Position numbers and translations under genes: made by a program. This document shows positions 43,354 to 54,244 of a stretch of 64,000 bases of DNA, in pieces. How positions within the stretch are numbered: the stretch's first letter is position 1; each line of letters begins with the position of its first letter. The notes beneath the pieces were generated by a model that worked only from the letters and a program-made list of their open reading frames with translations, did not search any database and was not told where the DNA came from. The stretch spans positions 16,138,001 through 16,202,000 of the forward strand of contig JARKIP010000017.1 in NCBI GenBank assembly GCA_029990175.1, given 5' to 3'. This stretch comes from Petunia secreta (taxonomy: Eukaryota; Streptophyta; Magnoliopsida; Solanales; Solanaceae).

Positions 43354-43585
43354 GTCATTCTTTGCGCTCTAACTTCTCTTATCCGTTCCGTGCCCCCGCT
43401 AATCTTTTAAACCTTTAAACCGTCATAACTTTACGCTCGTTCATCCGTTTCGTGCGATTCTTTTTTTCAATTCGAGTAATCTTTCAAGATCTACCTCCAC
43501 AAGCTGCCGTAGTCCCGCTTACTAAGACGTGCCTTGCACCATTCGCGGATTTACGACCCCGCCCGCCGTTATTTTGGCAAAAAGA

Positions 43586-43704
43586 GGGATGCAACACGAG
43601 GACTTCCCGGAGGGTCACCCATTCCAGTACTACTCTCGCCCAAGCACGCTTAACTTCGGAGTTCTGATGGGATCCGGTGCGTTAGTGCTGGTATGATCGC
43701 ATCC
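43586..43704 (-). rRNA. 5S rRNA: 5S rRNA gene, copy 125
   Basis: Consensus; T5 at 43579-43583. Confidence 0.97.
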
Positions 43705-43936
43705 GTCATTCTTTGCGCTCTAACTTCTCTTATCCGTTCCGTGCCCCCGCTAATCTTTTAAACCTTTAAACCGTCATAACTTTACGCTCGTTCATCCGTT
43801 TCGTGCGATTCTTTTTTTCAATTCGAGTAATCTTTCAAGATCTACCTCCACAAGCTGCCGTAGTCCCGCTTACTAAGACGTGCCTTGCACCATTCGCGGA
43901 TTTACGACCCCGCCCGCCGTTATTTTGGCAAAAAGA

Positions 43937-44055
43937 GGGATGCAACACGAGGACTTCCCGGAGGGTCACCCATTCCAGTACTACTCTCGCCCAAGCATGC
44001 TTAACTTCGGAGTTCTGATGGGATCCGGTGCGTTAGTGCTGGTATGATCGCAACC
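43937..44055 (-). rRNA. 5S rRNA: 5S rRNA gene copy 126, possibly impaired
   Basis: G58A (helix II, shared with copy 91) plus A3T, which gives a U-U mismatch with U116 in helix I. T5 at 43930-43934. Confidence 0.85.
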
Positions 44056-44287
44056 GTCATTCTTTGCGCTCTAACTTCTCTTATCCGTTCCGTGCCCCCG
44101 CTAATCTTTTAAACCTTTAAACCGTCATAACTTTACGCTCGTTCATCCGTTTCGTGCGATTCTTTTTTTCAATTCGAGTAATCTTTCAAGATCTACCTCC
44201 ACAAGCTGCCGTAGTCCCGCTTACTAAGACGTGCCTTGCACCATTCGCGGATTTACGACCCCGCCCGCCGTTATTTTGGCAAAAAGA

Positions 44288-44406
44288 GGGATGCAACACG
44301 AGGACTTCCCGGAGGGTCACCCATTCCAGTACTACTCTCGCCCAAGCACGCTTAGCTTCGGAGTTCTGATGGGATCCGGTGCGTTAGTGCTGGTATGATC
44401 GCATCC
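44288..44406 (-). rRNA. 5S rRNA: 5S rRNA gene, copy 127
   Basis: T52C; T5 at 44281-44285. Confidence 0.95.
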
Positions 44407-44638
44407 GTCATTCTTTGCGCTCTAACTTCTCTTATCCGTTCCGTGCCCCCGCTAATCTTTTAAACCTTTAAACCGTCATAACTTTACGCTCGTTCATCCG
44501 TTTCGTGCGATTCTTTTTTTCAATTCGAGTAATCTTTCAAGATCTACCTCCACAAGCTGCCGTAGTCCCGCTTACTAAGACGTGCCTTGCACCATTCGCG
44601 GATTTACGACCCCGCCCGCCGTTATTTTGGCAAAAAGA

Positions 44639-44757
44639 GGGATGCAACACGAGGACTTCCCGGAGGGTCACCCATTCCAGTACTACTCTCGCCCAAGCAC
44701 GCTTAGCTTCGGAGTTCTGATGGGATCCGGTGCGTTAGTGCTGGTATGATCGCATCC
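44639..44757 (-). rRNA. 5S rRNA: 5S rRNA gene, copy 128
   Basis: T52C; T5 at 44632-44636. Confidence 0.95.
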
Positions 44758-44989
44758 GTCATTCTTTGCGCTCTAACTTCTCTTATCCGTTCCGTGCCCC
44801 CGCTAATCTTTTAAACCTTTAAACCGTCATAACTTTACGCTCGTTCATCCGTTTCGTGCGATTCTTTTTTTCAATTCGAGTAATCTTTCAAGATCTACCT
44901 CCACAAGCTGCCGTAGTCCCGCTTACTAAGACGTGCCTTGCACCATTCGCGGATTTACGACCCCGCCCGCCGTTATTTTGGCAAAAAGA

Positions 44990-45108
44990 GGGATGCAACA
45001 CGAGGACTTCCCGGAGGGTCACCCATTCCAGTACTACTCTCGCCCAAGCACGCTTAACTTCGGAGTTCTGATGGGATCCGGTGCGTTAGTGCTGGTATGA
45101 TCGCATCC
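44990..45108 (-). rRNA. 5S rRNA: 5S rRNA gene, copy 129
   Basis: Consensus; T5 at 44983-44987. Confidence 0.97.
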
Positions 45109-45332
45109 GTCATTCTTTGCGCTCTAACTTCTCTTATCCGTTCCGTGCCCCCGCTAATCTTTTAAACCTTTAAACCGTCATAACTTTACGCTCGTTCATC
45201 CGTTTCGTGCGATTCTTTTTTTCAATTCGAGTAATCTTTCAAGATCTACCTCCACAAGCTGCCGTAGTCCCGCTTACTAAGACGTGCCTTGCACCATTCG
45301 CGGATTTACGACCCCGCCCGCCGTTATTTTGG

Positions 45333-45338
45333 AAAAAA
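45333..45338 (-). terminator. T6 terminator variant, copy 130
   Basis: Counterpart of the copy 95/99 variant in the second segmental copy. Confidence 0.85.
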
Positions 45339-45340
45339 GA

Positions 45341-45459
45341 GGGATGCAACACGAGGACTTCCCGGAGGGTCACCCATTCCAGTACTACTCTCGCCCAAGC
45401 ACGCTTAGCTTCGGAGTTCTGATGGGATCCGGTGCGTTAGTGCTGGTATGATCGCATCC
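45341..45459 (-). rRNA. 5S rRNA: 5S rRNA gene, copy 130
   Basis: T52C with T6 terminator at 45333-45338, counterpart of copy 95 or 99. Confidence 0.95.
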
Positions 45460-45691
45460 GTCATTCTTTGCGCTCTAACTTCTCTTATCCGTTCCGTGCC
45501 CCCGCTAATCTTTTAAACCTTTAAACCGTCATAACTTTACGCTCGTTCATCCGTTTCGTGCGATTCTTTTTTTCAATTCGAGTAATCTTTCAAGATCTAC
45601 CTCCACAAGCTGCCGTAGTCCCGCTTACTAAGACGTGCCTTGCACCATTCGCGGATTTACGACCCCGCCCGCCGTTATTTTGGCAAAAAGA

Positions 45692-45810
45692 GGGATGCAA
45701 CACGAGGACTTCCCGGAGGGTCACCCATTCCAGTACTACTCTCGCCCAAGCACGCTTAACTTCGGAGTTCTGATGGGATCCGGTGCGTTAGTGCTGGTAT
45801 GATCGCATCC
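45692..45810 (-). rRNA. 5S rRNA: 5S rRNA gene, copy 131
   Basis: Consensus; T5 at 45685-45689. Confidence 0.97.
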
Positions 45811-46042
45811 GTCATTCTTTGCGCTCTAACTTCTCTTATCCGTTCCGTGCCCCCGCTAATCTTTTAAACCTTTAAACCGTCATAACTTTACGCTCGTTCA
45901 TCCGTTTCGTGCGATTCTTTTTTTCAATTCGAGTAATCTTTCAAGATCTACCTCCACAAGCTGCCGTAGTCCCGCTTACTAAGACGTGCCTTGCACCATT
46001 CGCGGATTTACGACCCCGCCCGCCGTTATTTTGGCAAAAAGA

Positions 46043-46161
46043 GGGATGCAACACGAGGACTTCCCGGAGGGTCACCCATTCCAGTACTACTCTCGCCCAA
46101 GCACGCTTAACTTCGGAGTTCTGATGGGATCCGGTGCGTTAGTGCTGGTATGATCGCATCC
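46043..46161 (-). rRNA. 5S rRNA: 5S rRNA gene, copy 132
   Basis: Consensus; T5 at 46036-46040. Confidence 0.97.
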
Positions 46162-46393
46162 GTCATTCTTTGCGCTCTAACTTCTCTTATCCGTTCCGTG
46201 CCCCCGCTAATCTTTTAAACCTTTAAACCGTCATAACTTTACGCTCGTTCATCCGTTTCGTGCGATTCTTTTTTTCAATTCGAGTAATCTTTCAAGATCT
46301 ACCTCCACAAGCTGCCGTAGTCCCGCTTACTAAGACGTGCCTTGCACCATTCGCGGATTTACGACCCCGCCCGCCGTTATTTTGGCAAAAAGA

Positions 46394-46512
46394 GGGATGC
46401 AACACGAGGACTTCCCGGAGGGTCACCCATTCCAGTACTACTCTCGCCCAAGCACGCTTAGCTTCGGAGTTCTGATGGGATCCGGTGCGTTAGTGCTGGT
46501 ATGATCGCATCC
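46394..46512 (-). rRNA. 5S rRNA: 5S rRNA gene, copy 133
   Basis: T52C; T5 at 46387-46391. Confidence 0.95.
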
Positions 46513-46744
46513 GTCATTCTTTGCGCTCTAACTTCTCTTATCCGTTCCGTGCCCCCGCTAATCTTTTAAACCTTTAAACCGTCATAACTTTACGCTCGTT
46601 CATCCGTTTCGTGCGATTCTTTTTTTCAATTCGAGTAATCTTTCAAGATCTACCTCCACAAGCTGCCGTAGTCCCGCTTACTAAGACGTGCCTTGCACCA
46701 TTCGCGGATTTACGACCCCGCCCGCCGTTATTTTGGCAAAAAGA

Positions 46745-46863
46745 GGGATGCAACACGAGGACTTCCCGGAGGGTCACCCATTCCAGTACTACTCTCGCCC
46801 AAGCACGCTTAACTTCGGAGTTCTGATGGGATCCGGTGCGTTAGTGCTGGTATGATCGCATCC
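46745..46863 (-). rRNA. 5S rRNA: 5S rRNA gene, copy 134
   Basis: Consensus; T5 at 46738-46742. Confidence 0.97.
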
Positions 46864-47088
46864 GTCATTCTTTGCGCTCTAACTTCTCTTATCCGTTCCG
46901 TGCCCCCGCTAATCTTTTAAACCTTTAAACCGTCATAACTTTACGCTCGTTCATCCGTTTCGTGCGATTCTTTTTTTCAATTCGAGTAATCTTTCAAGAT
47001 CTACCTCCACAAGCTGCCGTAGTCCCGCTTACTAAGACGTGCCTTGCACCATTCGCGGATTTACGACCCCGCCCGCCGTTATTTTGGC

Positions 47089-47095
47089 AAAAAAA
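47089..47095 (-). terminator. T7 terminator variant, copy 135
   Basis: Same T7; two units before deletion copy 137. Confidence 0.88.
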
Positions 47096-47214
47096 GGGAT
47101 GCAACACGAGGACTTCCCGGAGGGTCACCCATTCCAGTACTACTCTCGCCCAAGCACGCTTAACTTCGGAGTTCTGAAGGGATCCGGTGCGTTAGTGCTG
47201 GTATGATCGCATCC
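47096..47214 (-). rRNA. 5S rRNA: 5S rRNA gene, copy 135
   Basis: A37T with T7 terminator at 47089-47095; counterpart of copy 106. Confidence 0.95.
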
Positions 47215-47446
47215 GTCATTCTTTGCGCTCTAACTTCTCTTATCCGTTCCGTGCCCCCGCTAATCTTTTAAACCTTTAAACCGTCATAACTTTACGCTCG
47301 TTCATCCGTTTCGTGCGATTCTTTTTTTCAATTCGACTAATCTTTCAAGATCTACCTCCACAAGCTGCCGTAGTCCCGCTTACTAAGACGTGCCTTGCAC
47401 CATTCGCGGATTTACGACCCCGCCCGCCGTTATTTTGGCAAAAAGA

Positions 47447-47565
47447 GGGATGCAACACGAGGACTTCCCGGAGGGTCACCCATTCCAGTACTACTCTCGC
47501 CCAAGCACGCTTAGCTTCGGAGTTCTGATGGGATCCGGTGCGTTAGTGCTGGTATGATCGCATCC
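47447..47565 (-). rRNA. 5S rRNA: 5S rRNA gene, copy 136
   Basis: T52C, attcgaC spacer marker and upstream A to G at 47645; counterpart of copy 107. T5 at 47440-47444. Confidence 0.95.
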
Positions 47566-47721
47566 GTCATTCTTTGCGCTCTAACTTCTCTTATCCGTTC
47601 CGTGCCCCCGCTAATCTTTTAAACCTTTAAACCGTCATAACTTTGCGCTCGTTCATCCGTTTCGTGCGATTCTTTTTTTCAATTCGAGTAATCTTTCAAG
47701 ATCTACCTCCACAAGCTGCCG

Positions 47722-47725
47722 TAGG
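47722..47725. other. 74-bp deletion junction, copy 137
   Basis: Identical junction to that at copy 108, so inherited by duplication. Confidence 0.95.
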
Positions 47726-47842
47726 GATGCAACACGAGGACTTCCCGGAGGGTCACCCATTCCAGTACTACTCTCGCCCAAGCACGCTTAACTTCGGAGT
47801 TCTGATGGGATCCGGTGCGTTAGTGCTGGTATGATCGCATCC
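47724..47842 (-). rRNA. 5S rRNA: 5S rRNA gene, copy 137, terminator deleted
   Basis: Consensus gene with the same 74-bp 3' deletion as copy 108. The next stop for polymerase is copy 136's T5. Confidence 0.93.
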
Positions 47843-48074
47843 GTCATTCTTTGCGCTCTAACTTCTCTTATCCGTTCCGTGCCCCCGCTAATCTTTTAAA
47901 TCTTTAAACCGTCATAACTTTACGCTCGTTCATCCGTTTCGTGCGATTCTTTTTTTCAATTCGAGTAATCTTTCAAGATCTACCTCCACAAGCTGCCGTA
48001 GTCCCGCTTACTAAGACGTGCCTTGCACCATTCGCGGATTTACGACCCCGCCCGCCGTTATTTTGGCAAAAAGA

Positions 48075-48193
48075 GGGATGCAACACGAGGACTTCCCGGA
48101 GGGTCACCCATTCCAGTACTACTCTCGCCCAAGCACGCTTAACTTCGGAGTTCTGATGGGATCCGGTGCGTTAGTGCTGGTATGATCGCATCC
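48075..48193 (-). rRNA. 5S rRNA: 5S rRNA gene, copy 138
   Basis: Consensus; T5 at 48068-48072. Confidence 0.97.
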
Positions 48194-48425
48194 GTCATTC
48201 TTTGCGCTCTAACTTCTCTTATCCGTTCCGTGCCCCCGCTAATCTTTTAAACCTTTAAACCGTCATAACTTTACGCTCGTTCATCCGTTTCGTGCGATTC
48301 TTTTTTTCAATTCGAGTAATCTTTCAAGATCTACCTCCACAAGCTGCCGTAGTCCCGCTTACTAAGACGTGCCTTGCACCATTCGCGGATTTACGACCCC
48401 GCCCGCCGTTATTTTGGCAAAAAGA

Positions 48426-48544
48426 GGGATGCAACACGAGGACTTCCCGGAGGGTCACCCATTCCAGTACTACTCTCGCCCAAGCACGCTTAACTTCGAA
48501 GTTCTGATGGGATCCGGTGCGTTAGTGCTGGTATGATCGCATCC
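48426..48544 (-). rRNA. 5S rRNA: 5S rRNA gene, copy 139
   Basis: C46T; T5 at 48419-48423. Confidence 0.95.
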
Positions 48545-48776
48545 GTCATTCTTTGCGCTCTAACTTCTCTTATCCGTTCCGTGCCCCCGCTAATCTTTTA
48601 AACCTTTAAACCGTCATAACTTTACGCTCGTTCATCCGTTTCGTGCGATTCTTTTTTTCAATTCGAGTAATCTTTCAAGATCTACCTCCACAAGCTGCCG
48701 TAGTCCCGCTTACTAAGACGTGCCTTGCACCATTCGCGGATTTACGACCCCGCCCGCCGTTATTTTGGCAAAAAGA

Positions 48777-48895
48777 GGGATGCAACACGAGGACTTCCCG
48801 GAGGGTCACCCATTCCAGTACTACTCTCGCCCAAGCACGCTTAACTTCGGAGTTCTGATGGGATCCGGTGCGTTAGTGCTGGTATGATCGCATCC
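48777..48895 (-). rRNA. 5S rRNA: 5S rRNA gene, copy 140
   Basis: Consensus; T5 at 48770-48774. Confidence 0.97.
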
Positions 48896-49120
48896 GTCAT
48901 TCTTTGCGCTCTAACTTCTCTTATCCGTTCCGTGCCCCCGCTAATCTTTTAAACCTTTAAACCGTCATAACTTTACGCTCGTTCATCCGTTTCGTGCGAT
49001 TCTTTTTTTCAATTCGAGTAATCTTTCAAGATCTACCTCCACAAGCTGCCGTAGTCCCGCTTACTAAGACGTGCCTTGCACCATTCGCGGATTTACGACC
49101 CCGCCCGCCGTTATTTTGGC

Positions 49121-49127
49121 AAAAAAA
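49121..49127 (-). terminator. T7 terminator variant, copy 141
   Basis: Same T7; followed by the recombinant unit of copy 142. Confidence 0.88.
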
Positions 49128-49246
49128 GGGATGCAACACGAGGACTTCCCGGAGGGTCACCCATTCCAGTACTACTCTCGCCCAAGCACGCTTAACTTCG
49201 GAGTTCTGAAGGGATCCGGTGCGTTAGTGCTGGTATGATCGCATCC
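49128..49246 (-). rRNA. 5S rRNA: 5S rRNA gene, copy 141
   Basis: A37T with T7 terminator at 49121-49127; counterpart of copy 112. Confidence 0.95.
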
Positions 49247-49478
49247 GTCATTCTTTGCGCTCTAACTTCTCTTATCCGTTCCGTGCCCCCGCTAATCTTT
49301 TAAACCTTTAAACCGTCATAACTTTACGCTCGTTCATCCGTTTCGTGCGATTCTTTTTTTCAATTCGACTAATCTTTCAAGATCTACCTCCACAAGCTGC
49401 CGTAGTCCCGCTTACTAAGACGTGCCTTGCACCATTCGCGGATTTACGACCCCGCCCGCCGTTATTTTGGCAAAAAGA

Positions 49479-49597
49479 GGGATGCAACACGAGGACTTCC
49501 CGGAGGGTCACCCATTCCAGTACTACTCTCGCCCAAGCACGCTTAACTTCGAAGTTCTGATGGGATCCGGTGCGTTAGTGCTGGTATGATCGCATCC
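49479..49597 (-). rRNA. 5S rRNA: 5S rRNA gene, copy 142
   Basis: C46T in a unit with the attcgaC spacer marker, a combination seen only here and best read as a recombinant unit. T5 at 49472-49476. Confidence 0.95.
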
Positions 49598-49829
49598 GTC
49601 ATTCTTTGCGCTCTAACTTCTCTTATCCGTTCCGTGCCCCCGCTAATCTTTTAAACCTTTAAACCGTCATAACTTTACGCTCGTTCATCCGTTTCGTGCG
49701 ATTCTTTTTTTCAATTCGAGTAATCTTTCAAGATCTACCTCCACAAGCTGCCGTAGTCCCGCTTACTAAGACGTGCCTTGCACCATTCGCGGATTTACGA
49801 CCCCGCCCGCCGTTATTTTGGCAAAAAGA

Positions 49830-49948
49830 GGGATGCAACACGAGGACTTCCCGGAGGGTCACCCATTCCAGTACTACTCTCGCCCAAGCACGCTTAACTT
49901 CGGAGTTCTGATGGGATCCGGTGCGTTAGTGCTGGTATGATCGCATCC
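49830..49948 (-). rRNA. 5S rRNA: 5S rRNA gene, copy 143
   Basis: Consensus; T5 at 49823-49827. Confidence 0.97.
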
Positions 49949-50173
49949 GTCATTCTTTGCGCTCTAACTTCTCTTATCCGTTCCGTGCCCCCGCTAATCT
50001 TTTAAACCTTTAAACCGTCATAACTTTACGCTCGTTCATCCGTTTCGTGCGATTCTTTTTTTCAATTCGAGTAATCTTTCAAGATCTACCTCCACAAGCT
50101 GCCGTAGTCCCGCTTACTAAGACGTGCCTTGCACCATTCGCGGATTTACGACCCCGCCCGCCGTTATTTTGGC

Positions 50174-50180
50174 AAAAAAA
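50174..50180 (-). terminator. T7 terminator variant, copy 144
   Basis: Same T7; two units before deletion copy 146. Confidence 0.88.
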
Positions 50181-50299
50181 GGGATGCAACACGAGGACTT
50201 CCCGGAGGGTCACCCATTCCAGTACTACTCTCGCCCAAGCACGCTTAACTTCGGAGTTCTGAAGGGATCCGGTGCGTTAGTGCTGGTATGATCGCATCC
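50181..50299 (-). rRNA. 5S rRNA: 5S rRNA gene, copy 144
   Basis: A37T with T7 terminator at 50174-50180; third start of the deletion haplotype. Confidence 0.95.
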
Positions 50300-50531
50300 G
50301 TCATTCTTTGCGCTCTAACTTCTCTTATCCGTTCCGTGCCCCCGCTAATCTTTTAAACCTTTAAACCGTCATAACTTTACGCTCGTTCATCCGTTTCGTG
50401 CGATTCTTTTTTTCAATTCGACTAATCTTTCAAGATCTACCTCCACAAGCTGCCGTAGTCCCGCTTACTAAGACGTGCCTTGCACCATTCGCGGATTTAC
50501 GACCCCGCCCGCCGTTATTTTGGCAAAAAGA

Positions 50532-50650
50532 GGGATGCAACACGAGGACTTCCCGGAGGGTCACCCATTCCAGTACTACTCTCGCCCAAGCACGCTTAGC
50601 TTCGGAGTTCTGATGGGATCCGGTGCGTTAGTGCTGGTATGATCGCATCC
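50532..50650 (-). rRNA. 5S rRNA: 5S rRNA gene, copy 145
   Basis: T52C, attcgaC spacer marker and upstream A to G at 50730. T5 at 50525-50529. Confidence 0.95.
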
Positions 50651-50806
50651 GTCATTCTTTGCGCTCTAACTTCTCTTATCCGTTCCGTGCCCCCGCTAAT
50701 CTTTTAAACCTTTAAACCGTCATAACTTTGCGCTCGTTCATCCGTTTCGTGCGATTCTTTTTTTCAATTCGAGTAATCTTTCAAGATCTACCTCCACAAG
50801 CTGCCG

Positions 50807-50810
50807 TAGG
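50807..50810. other. 74-bp deletion junction, copy 146
   Basis: Identical junction, 3,085 bp beyond that of copy 137. Confidence 0.95.
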
Positions 50811-50927
50811 GATGCAACACGAGGACTTCCCGGAGGGTCACCCATTCCAGTACTACTCTCGCCCAAGCACGCTTAACTTCGGAGTTCTGATGGGATCCGG
50901 TGCGTTAGTGCTGGTATGATCGCATCC
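50809..50927 (-). rRNA. 5S rRNA: 5S rRNA gene, copy 146, terminator deleted
   Basis: Consensus gene with the 74-bp 3' deletion. The next stop for polymerase is copy 145's T5. Confidence 0.93.
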
Positions 50928-51159
50928 GTCATTCTTTGCGCTCTAACTTCTCTTATCCGTTCCGTGCCCCCGCTAATCTTTTAAATCTTTAAACCGTCAT
51001 AACTTTACGCTCGTTCATCCGTTTCGTGCGATTCTTTTTTTCAATTCGAGTAATCTTTCAAGATCTACCTCCACAAGCTGCCGTAGTCCCGCTTACTAAG
51101 ACGTGCCTTGCACCATTCGCGGATTTACGACCCCGCCCGCCGTTATTTTGGCAAAAAGA

Positions 51160-51278
51160 GGGATGCAACACGAGGACTTCCCGGAGGGTCACCCATTCCA
51201 GTACTACTCTCGCCCAAGCACGCTTAACTTCGGAGTTCTGATGGGATCCGGTGCGTTAGTGCTGGTATGATCGCATCC
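51160..51278 (-). rRNA. 5S rRNA: 5S rRNA gene, copy 147
   Basis: Consensus; T5 at 51153-51157. Confidence 0.97.
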
Positions 51279-51510
51279 GTCATTCTTTGCGCTCTAACTT
51301 CTCTTATCCGTTCCGTGCCCCCGCTAATCTTTTAAACCTTTAAACCGTCATAACTTTACGCTCGTTCATCCGTTTCGTGCGATTCTTTTTTTCAATTCGA
51401 GTAATCTTTCAAGATCTACCTCCACAAGCTGCCGTAGTCCCGCTTACTAAGACGTGCCTTGCACCATTCGCGGATTTACGACCCCGCCCGCCGTTATTTT
51501 GGCAAAAAGA

Positions 51511-51629
51511 GGGATGCAACACGAGGACTTCCCGGAGGGTCACCCATTCCAGTACTACTCTCGCCCAAGCACGCTTAACTTCGAAGTTCTGATGGGATCC
51601 GGTGCGTTAGTGCTGGTATGATCGCATCC
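51511..51629 (-). rRNA. 5S rRNA: 5S rRNA gene, copy 148
   Basis: C46T; T5 at 51504-51508. Confidence 0.95.
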
Positions 51630-51861
51630 GTCATTCTTTGCGCTCTAACTTCTCTTATCCGTTCCGTGCCCCCGCTAATCTTTTAAACCTTTAAACCGTC
51701 ATAACTTTACGCTCGTTCATCCGTTTCGTGCGATTCTTTTTTTCAATTCGAGTAATCTTTCAAGATCTACCTCCACAAGCTGCCGTAGTCCCGCTTACTA
51801 AGACGTGCCTTGCACCATTCGCGGATTTACGACCCCGCCCGCCGTTATTTTGGCAAAAAGA

Positions 51862-51980
51862 GGGATGCAACACGAGGACTTCCCGGAGGGTCACCCATTC
51901 CAGTACTACTCTCGCCCAAGCACGCTTAACTTCGGAGTTCTGATGGGATCCGGTGCGTTAGTGCTGGTATGATCGCATCC
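51862..51980 (-). rRNA. 5S rRNA: 5S rRNA gene, copy 149
   Basis: Consensus; T5 at 51855-51859. Confidence 0.97.
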
Positions 51981-52212
51981 GTCATTCTTTGCGCTCTAAC
52001 TTCTCTTATCCGTTCCGTGCCCCCGCTAATCTTTTAAACCTTTAAACCGTCATAACTTTACGCTCGTTCATCCGTTTCGTGCGATTCTTTTTTTCAATTC
52101 GAGTAATCTTTCAAGATCTACCTCCACAAGCTGCCGTAGTCCCGCTTACTAAGACGTGCCTTGCACCATTCGCGGATTTACGACCCCGCCCGCCGTTATT
52201 TTGGCAAAAAGA

Positions 52213-52331
52213 GGGATGCAACACGAGGACTTCCCGGAGGGTCACCCATTCCAGTACTACTCTCGCCCAAGCACGCTTAACTTCGGAGTTCTGATGGGAT
52301 CCGGTGCGTTAGTGCTGGTATGATCGCATCC
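52213..52331 (-). rRNA. 5S rRNA: 5S rRNA gene, copy 150
   Basis: Consensus; T5 at 52206-52210. Confidence 0.97.
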
Positions 52332-52563
52332 GTCATTCTTTGCGCTCTAACTTCTCTTATCCGTTCCGTGCCCCCGCTAATCTTTTAAACCTTTAAACCG
52401 TCATAACTTTACGCTCGTTCATCCGTTTCGTGCGATTCTTTTTTTCAATTCGAGTAATCTTTCAAGATCTACCTCCACAAGCTGCCGTAGTCCCGCTTAC
52501 TAAGACGTGCCTTGCACCATTCGCGGATTTACGACCCCGCCCGCCGTTATTTTGGCAAAAAGA

Positions 52564-52682
52564 GGGATGCAACACGAGGACTTCCCGGAGGGTCACCCAT
52601 TCCAGTACTACTCTCGCCCAAGCACGCTTAACTTCGGAGTTCTGATGGGATCCGGTGCGTTAGTGCTGGTATGATCGCATCC
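52564..52682 (-). rRNA. 5S rRNA: 5S rRNA gene, copy 151
   Basis: Consensus; T5 at 52557-52561. Confidence 0.97.
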
Positions 52683-52914
52683 GTCATTCTTTGCGCTCTA
52701 ACTTCTCTTATCCGTTCCGTGCCCCCGCTAATCTTTTAAACCTTTAAACCGTCATAACTTTACGCTCGTTCATCCGTTTCGTGCGATTCTTTTTTTCAAT
52801 TCGAGTAATCTTTCAAGATCTACCTCCACAAGCTGCAGTAGTCCCGCTTACTAAGACGTGCCTTGCACCATTCGCGGATTTACGACCCCGCCCGCCGTTA
52901 TTTTGGCAAAAAGA

Positions 52915-53033
52915 GGGATGCAACACGAGGACTTCCCGGAGGGTCACCCATTCCAGTACTACTCTCGCCCAAGCACGCTTAACTTCGAAGTTCTGATGGG
53001 ATCCGGTGCGTTAGTGCTGGTATGATCGCATCC
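52915..53033 (-). rRNA. 5S rRNA: 5S rRNA gene, copy 152
   Basis: C46T with spacer marker gctgcAg (C to A), a pair shared with copies 160 and 164. T5 at 52908-52912. Confidence 0.95.
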
Positions 53034-53265
53034 GTCATTCTTTGCGCTCTAACTTCTCTTATCCGTTCCGTGCCCCCGCTAATCTTTTAAACCTTTAAAC
53101 CGTCATAACTTTACGCTCGTTCATCCGTTTCGTGCGATTCTTTTTTTCAATTCGAGTAATCTTTCAAGATCTACCTCCACAAGCTGCCGTAGTCCCGCTT
53201 ACTAAGACGTGCCTTGCACCATTCGCGGATTTACGACCCCGCCCGCCGTTATTTTGGCAAAAAGA

Positions 53266-53384
53266 GGGATGCAACACGAGGACTTCCCGGAGGGTCACCC
53301 ATTCCAGTACTACTCTCGCCCAAGCACGCTTAGCTTCGGAGTTCTGATGGGATCCGGTGCGTTAGTGCTGGTATGATCGCATCC
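53266..53384 (-). rRNA. 5S rRNA: 5S rRNA gene, copy 153
   Basis: T52C and upstream A to G at 53464, but without the attcgaC marker of copies 107, 136 and 145: a recombinant of that haplotype. T5 at 53259-53263. Confidence 0.95.
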
Positions 53385-53540
53385 GTCATTCTTTGCGCTC
53401 TAACTTCTCTTATCCGTTCCGTGCCCCCGCTAATCTTTTAAACCTTTAAACCGTCATAACTTTGCGCTCGTTCATCCGTTTCGTGCGATTCTTTTTTTCA
53501 ATTCGAGTAATCTTTCAAGATCTACCTCCACAAGCTGCCG

Positions 53541-53544
53541 TAGG
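53541..53544. other. 74-bp deletion junction, copy 154
   Basis: Identical junction, 2,734 bp (seven standard units plus one 277-bp unit) beyond that of copy 146. Confidence 0.95.
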
Positions 53545-53661
53545 GATGCAACACGAGGACTTCCCGGAGGGTCACCCATTCCAGTACTACTCTCGCCCAA
53601 GCACGCTTAACTTCGGAGTTCTGATGGGATCCGGTGCGTTAGTGCTGGTATGATCGCATCC
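53543..53661 (-). rRNA. 5S rRNA: 5S rRNA gene, copy 154, terminator deleted
   Basis: Consensus gene with the 74-bp 3' deletion, fourth occurrence. The next stop for polymerase is copy 153's T5. Confidence 0.93.
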
Positions 53662-53893
53662 GTCATTCTTTGCGCTCTAACTTCTCTTATCCGTTCCGTG
53701 CCCCCGCTAATCTTTTAAATCTTTAAACCGTCATAACTTTACGCTCGTTCATCCGTTTCGTGCGATTCTTTTTTTCAATTCGAGTAATCTTTCAAGATCT
53801 ACCTCCACAAGCTGCCGTAGTCCCGCTTACTAAGACGTGCCTTGCACCATTCGCGGATTTACGACCCCGCCCGCCGTTATTTTGGCAAAAAGA

Positions 53894-54012
53894 GGGATGC
53901 AACACGAGGACTTCCCGGAGGGTCACCCATTCCAGTACTACTCTCGCCCAAGCACGCTTAACTTCGGAGTTCTGATGGGATCCGGTGCGTTAGTGCTGGT
54001 ATGATCGCATCC
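53894..54012 (-). rRNA. 5S rRNA: 5S rRNA gene, copy 155
   Basis: Consensus; T5 at 53887-53891. Confidence 0.97.
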
Positions 54013-54244
54013 GTCATTCTTTGCGCTCTAACTTCTCTTATCCGTTCCGTGCCCCCGCTAATCTTTTAAACCTTTAAACCGTCATAACTTTACGCTCGTT
54101 CATCCGTTTCGTGCGATTCTTTTTTTCAATTCGAGTAATCTTTCAAGATCTACCTCCACAAGCTGCCGTAGTCCCGCTTACTAAGACGTGCCTTGCACCA
54201 TTCGCGGATTTACGACCCCGCCCGCCGTTATTTTGGCAAAAAGA

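Larger units (their letters stand above)
46962..48993. repeat. Deletion-haplotype block, copies 135-140
   Basis: T7/A37T, attcgaC/T52C, deletion, plain, C46T, plain. The same order occurs at 36857-38888 and 50047-52078. Confidence 0.85.
39942..49344. repeat. Large segmental duplication, copy 2 (copies 115-141)
   Basis: About 9.4 kb. Left-end markers are offset by 12,211 bp from copy 1 and right-end markers by 10,105 bp; the difference, 2,106 bp, is six units. Few point differences: copies 80/115, 82/117, 84/119 and 91/126. Confidence 0.85.
50047..52078. repeat. Deletion-haplotype block, copies 144-149
   Basis: Third occurrence, 3,085 bp after the block at 46962. A fourth, partial occurrence starts at the unit of copy 153 (53132) without the T7 unit and the attcgaC marker. 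Confidence 0.85.
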
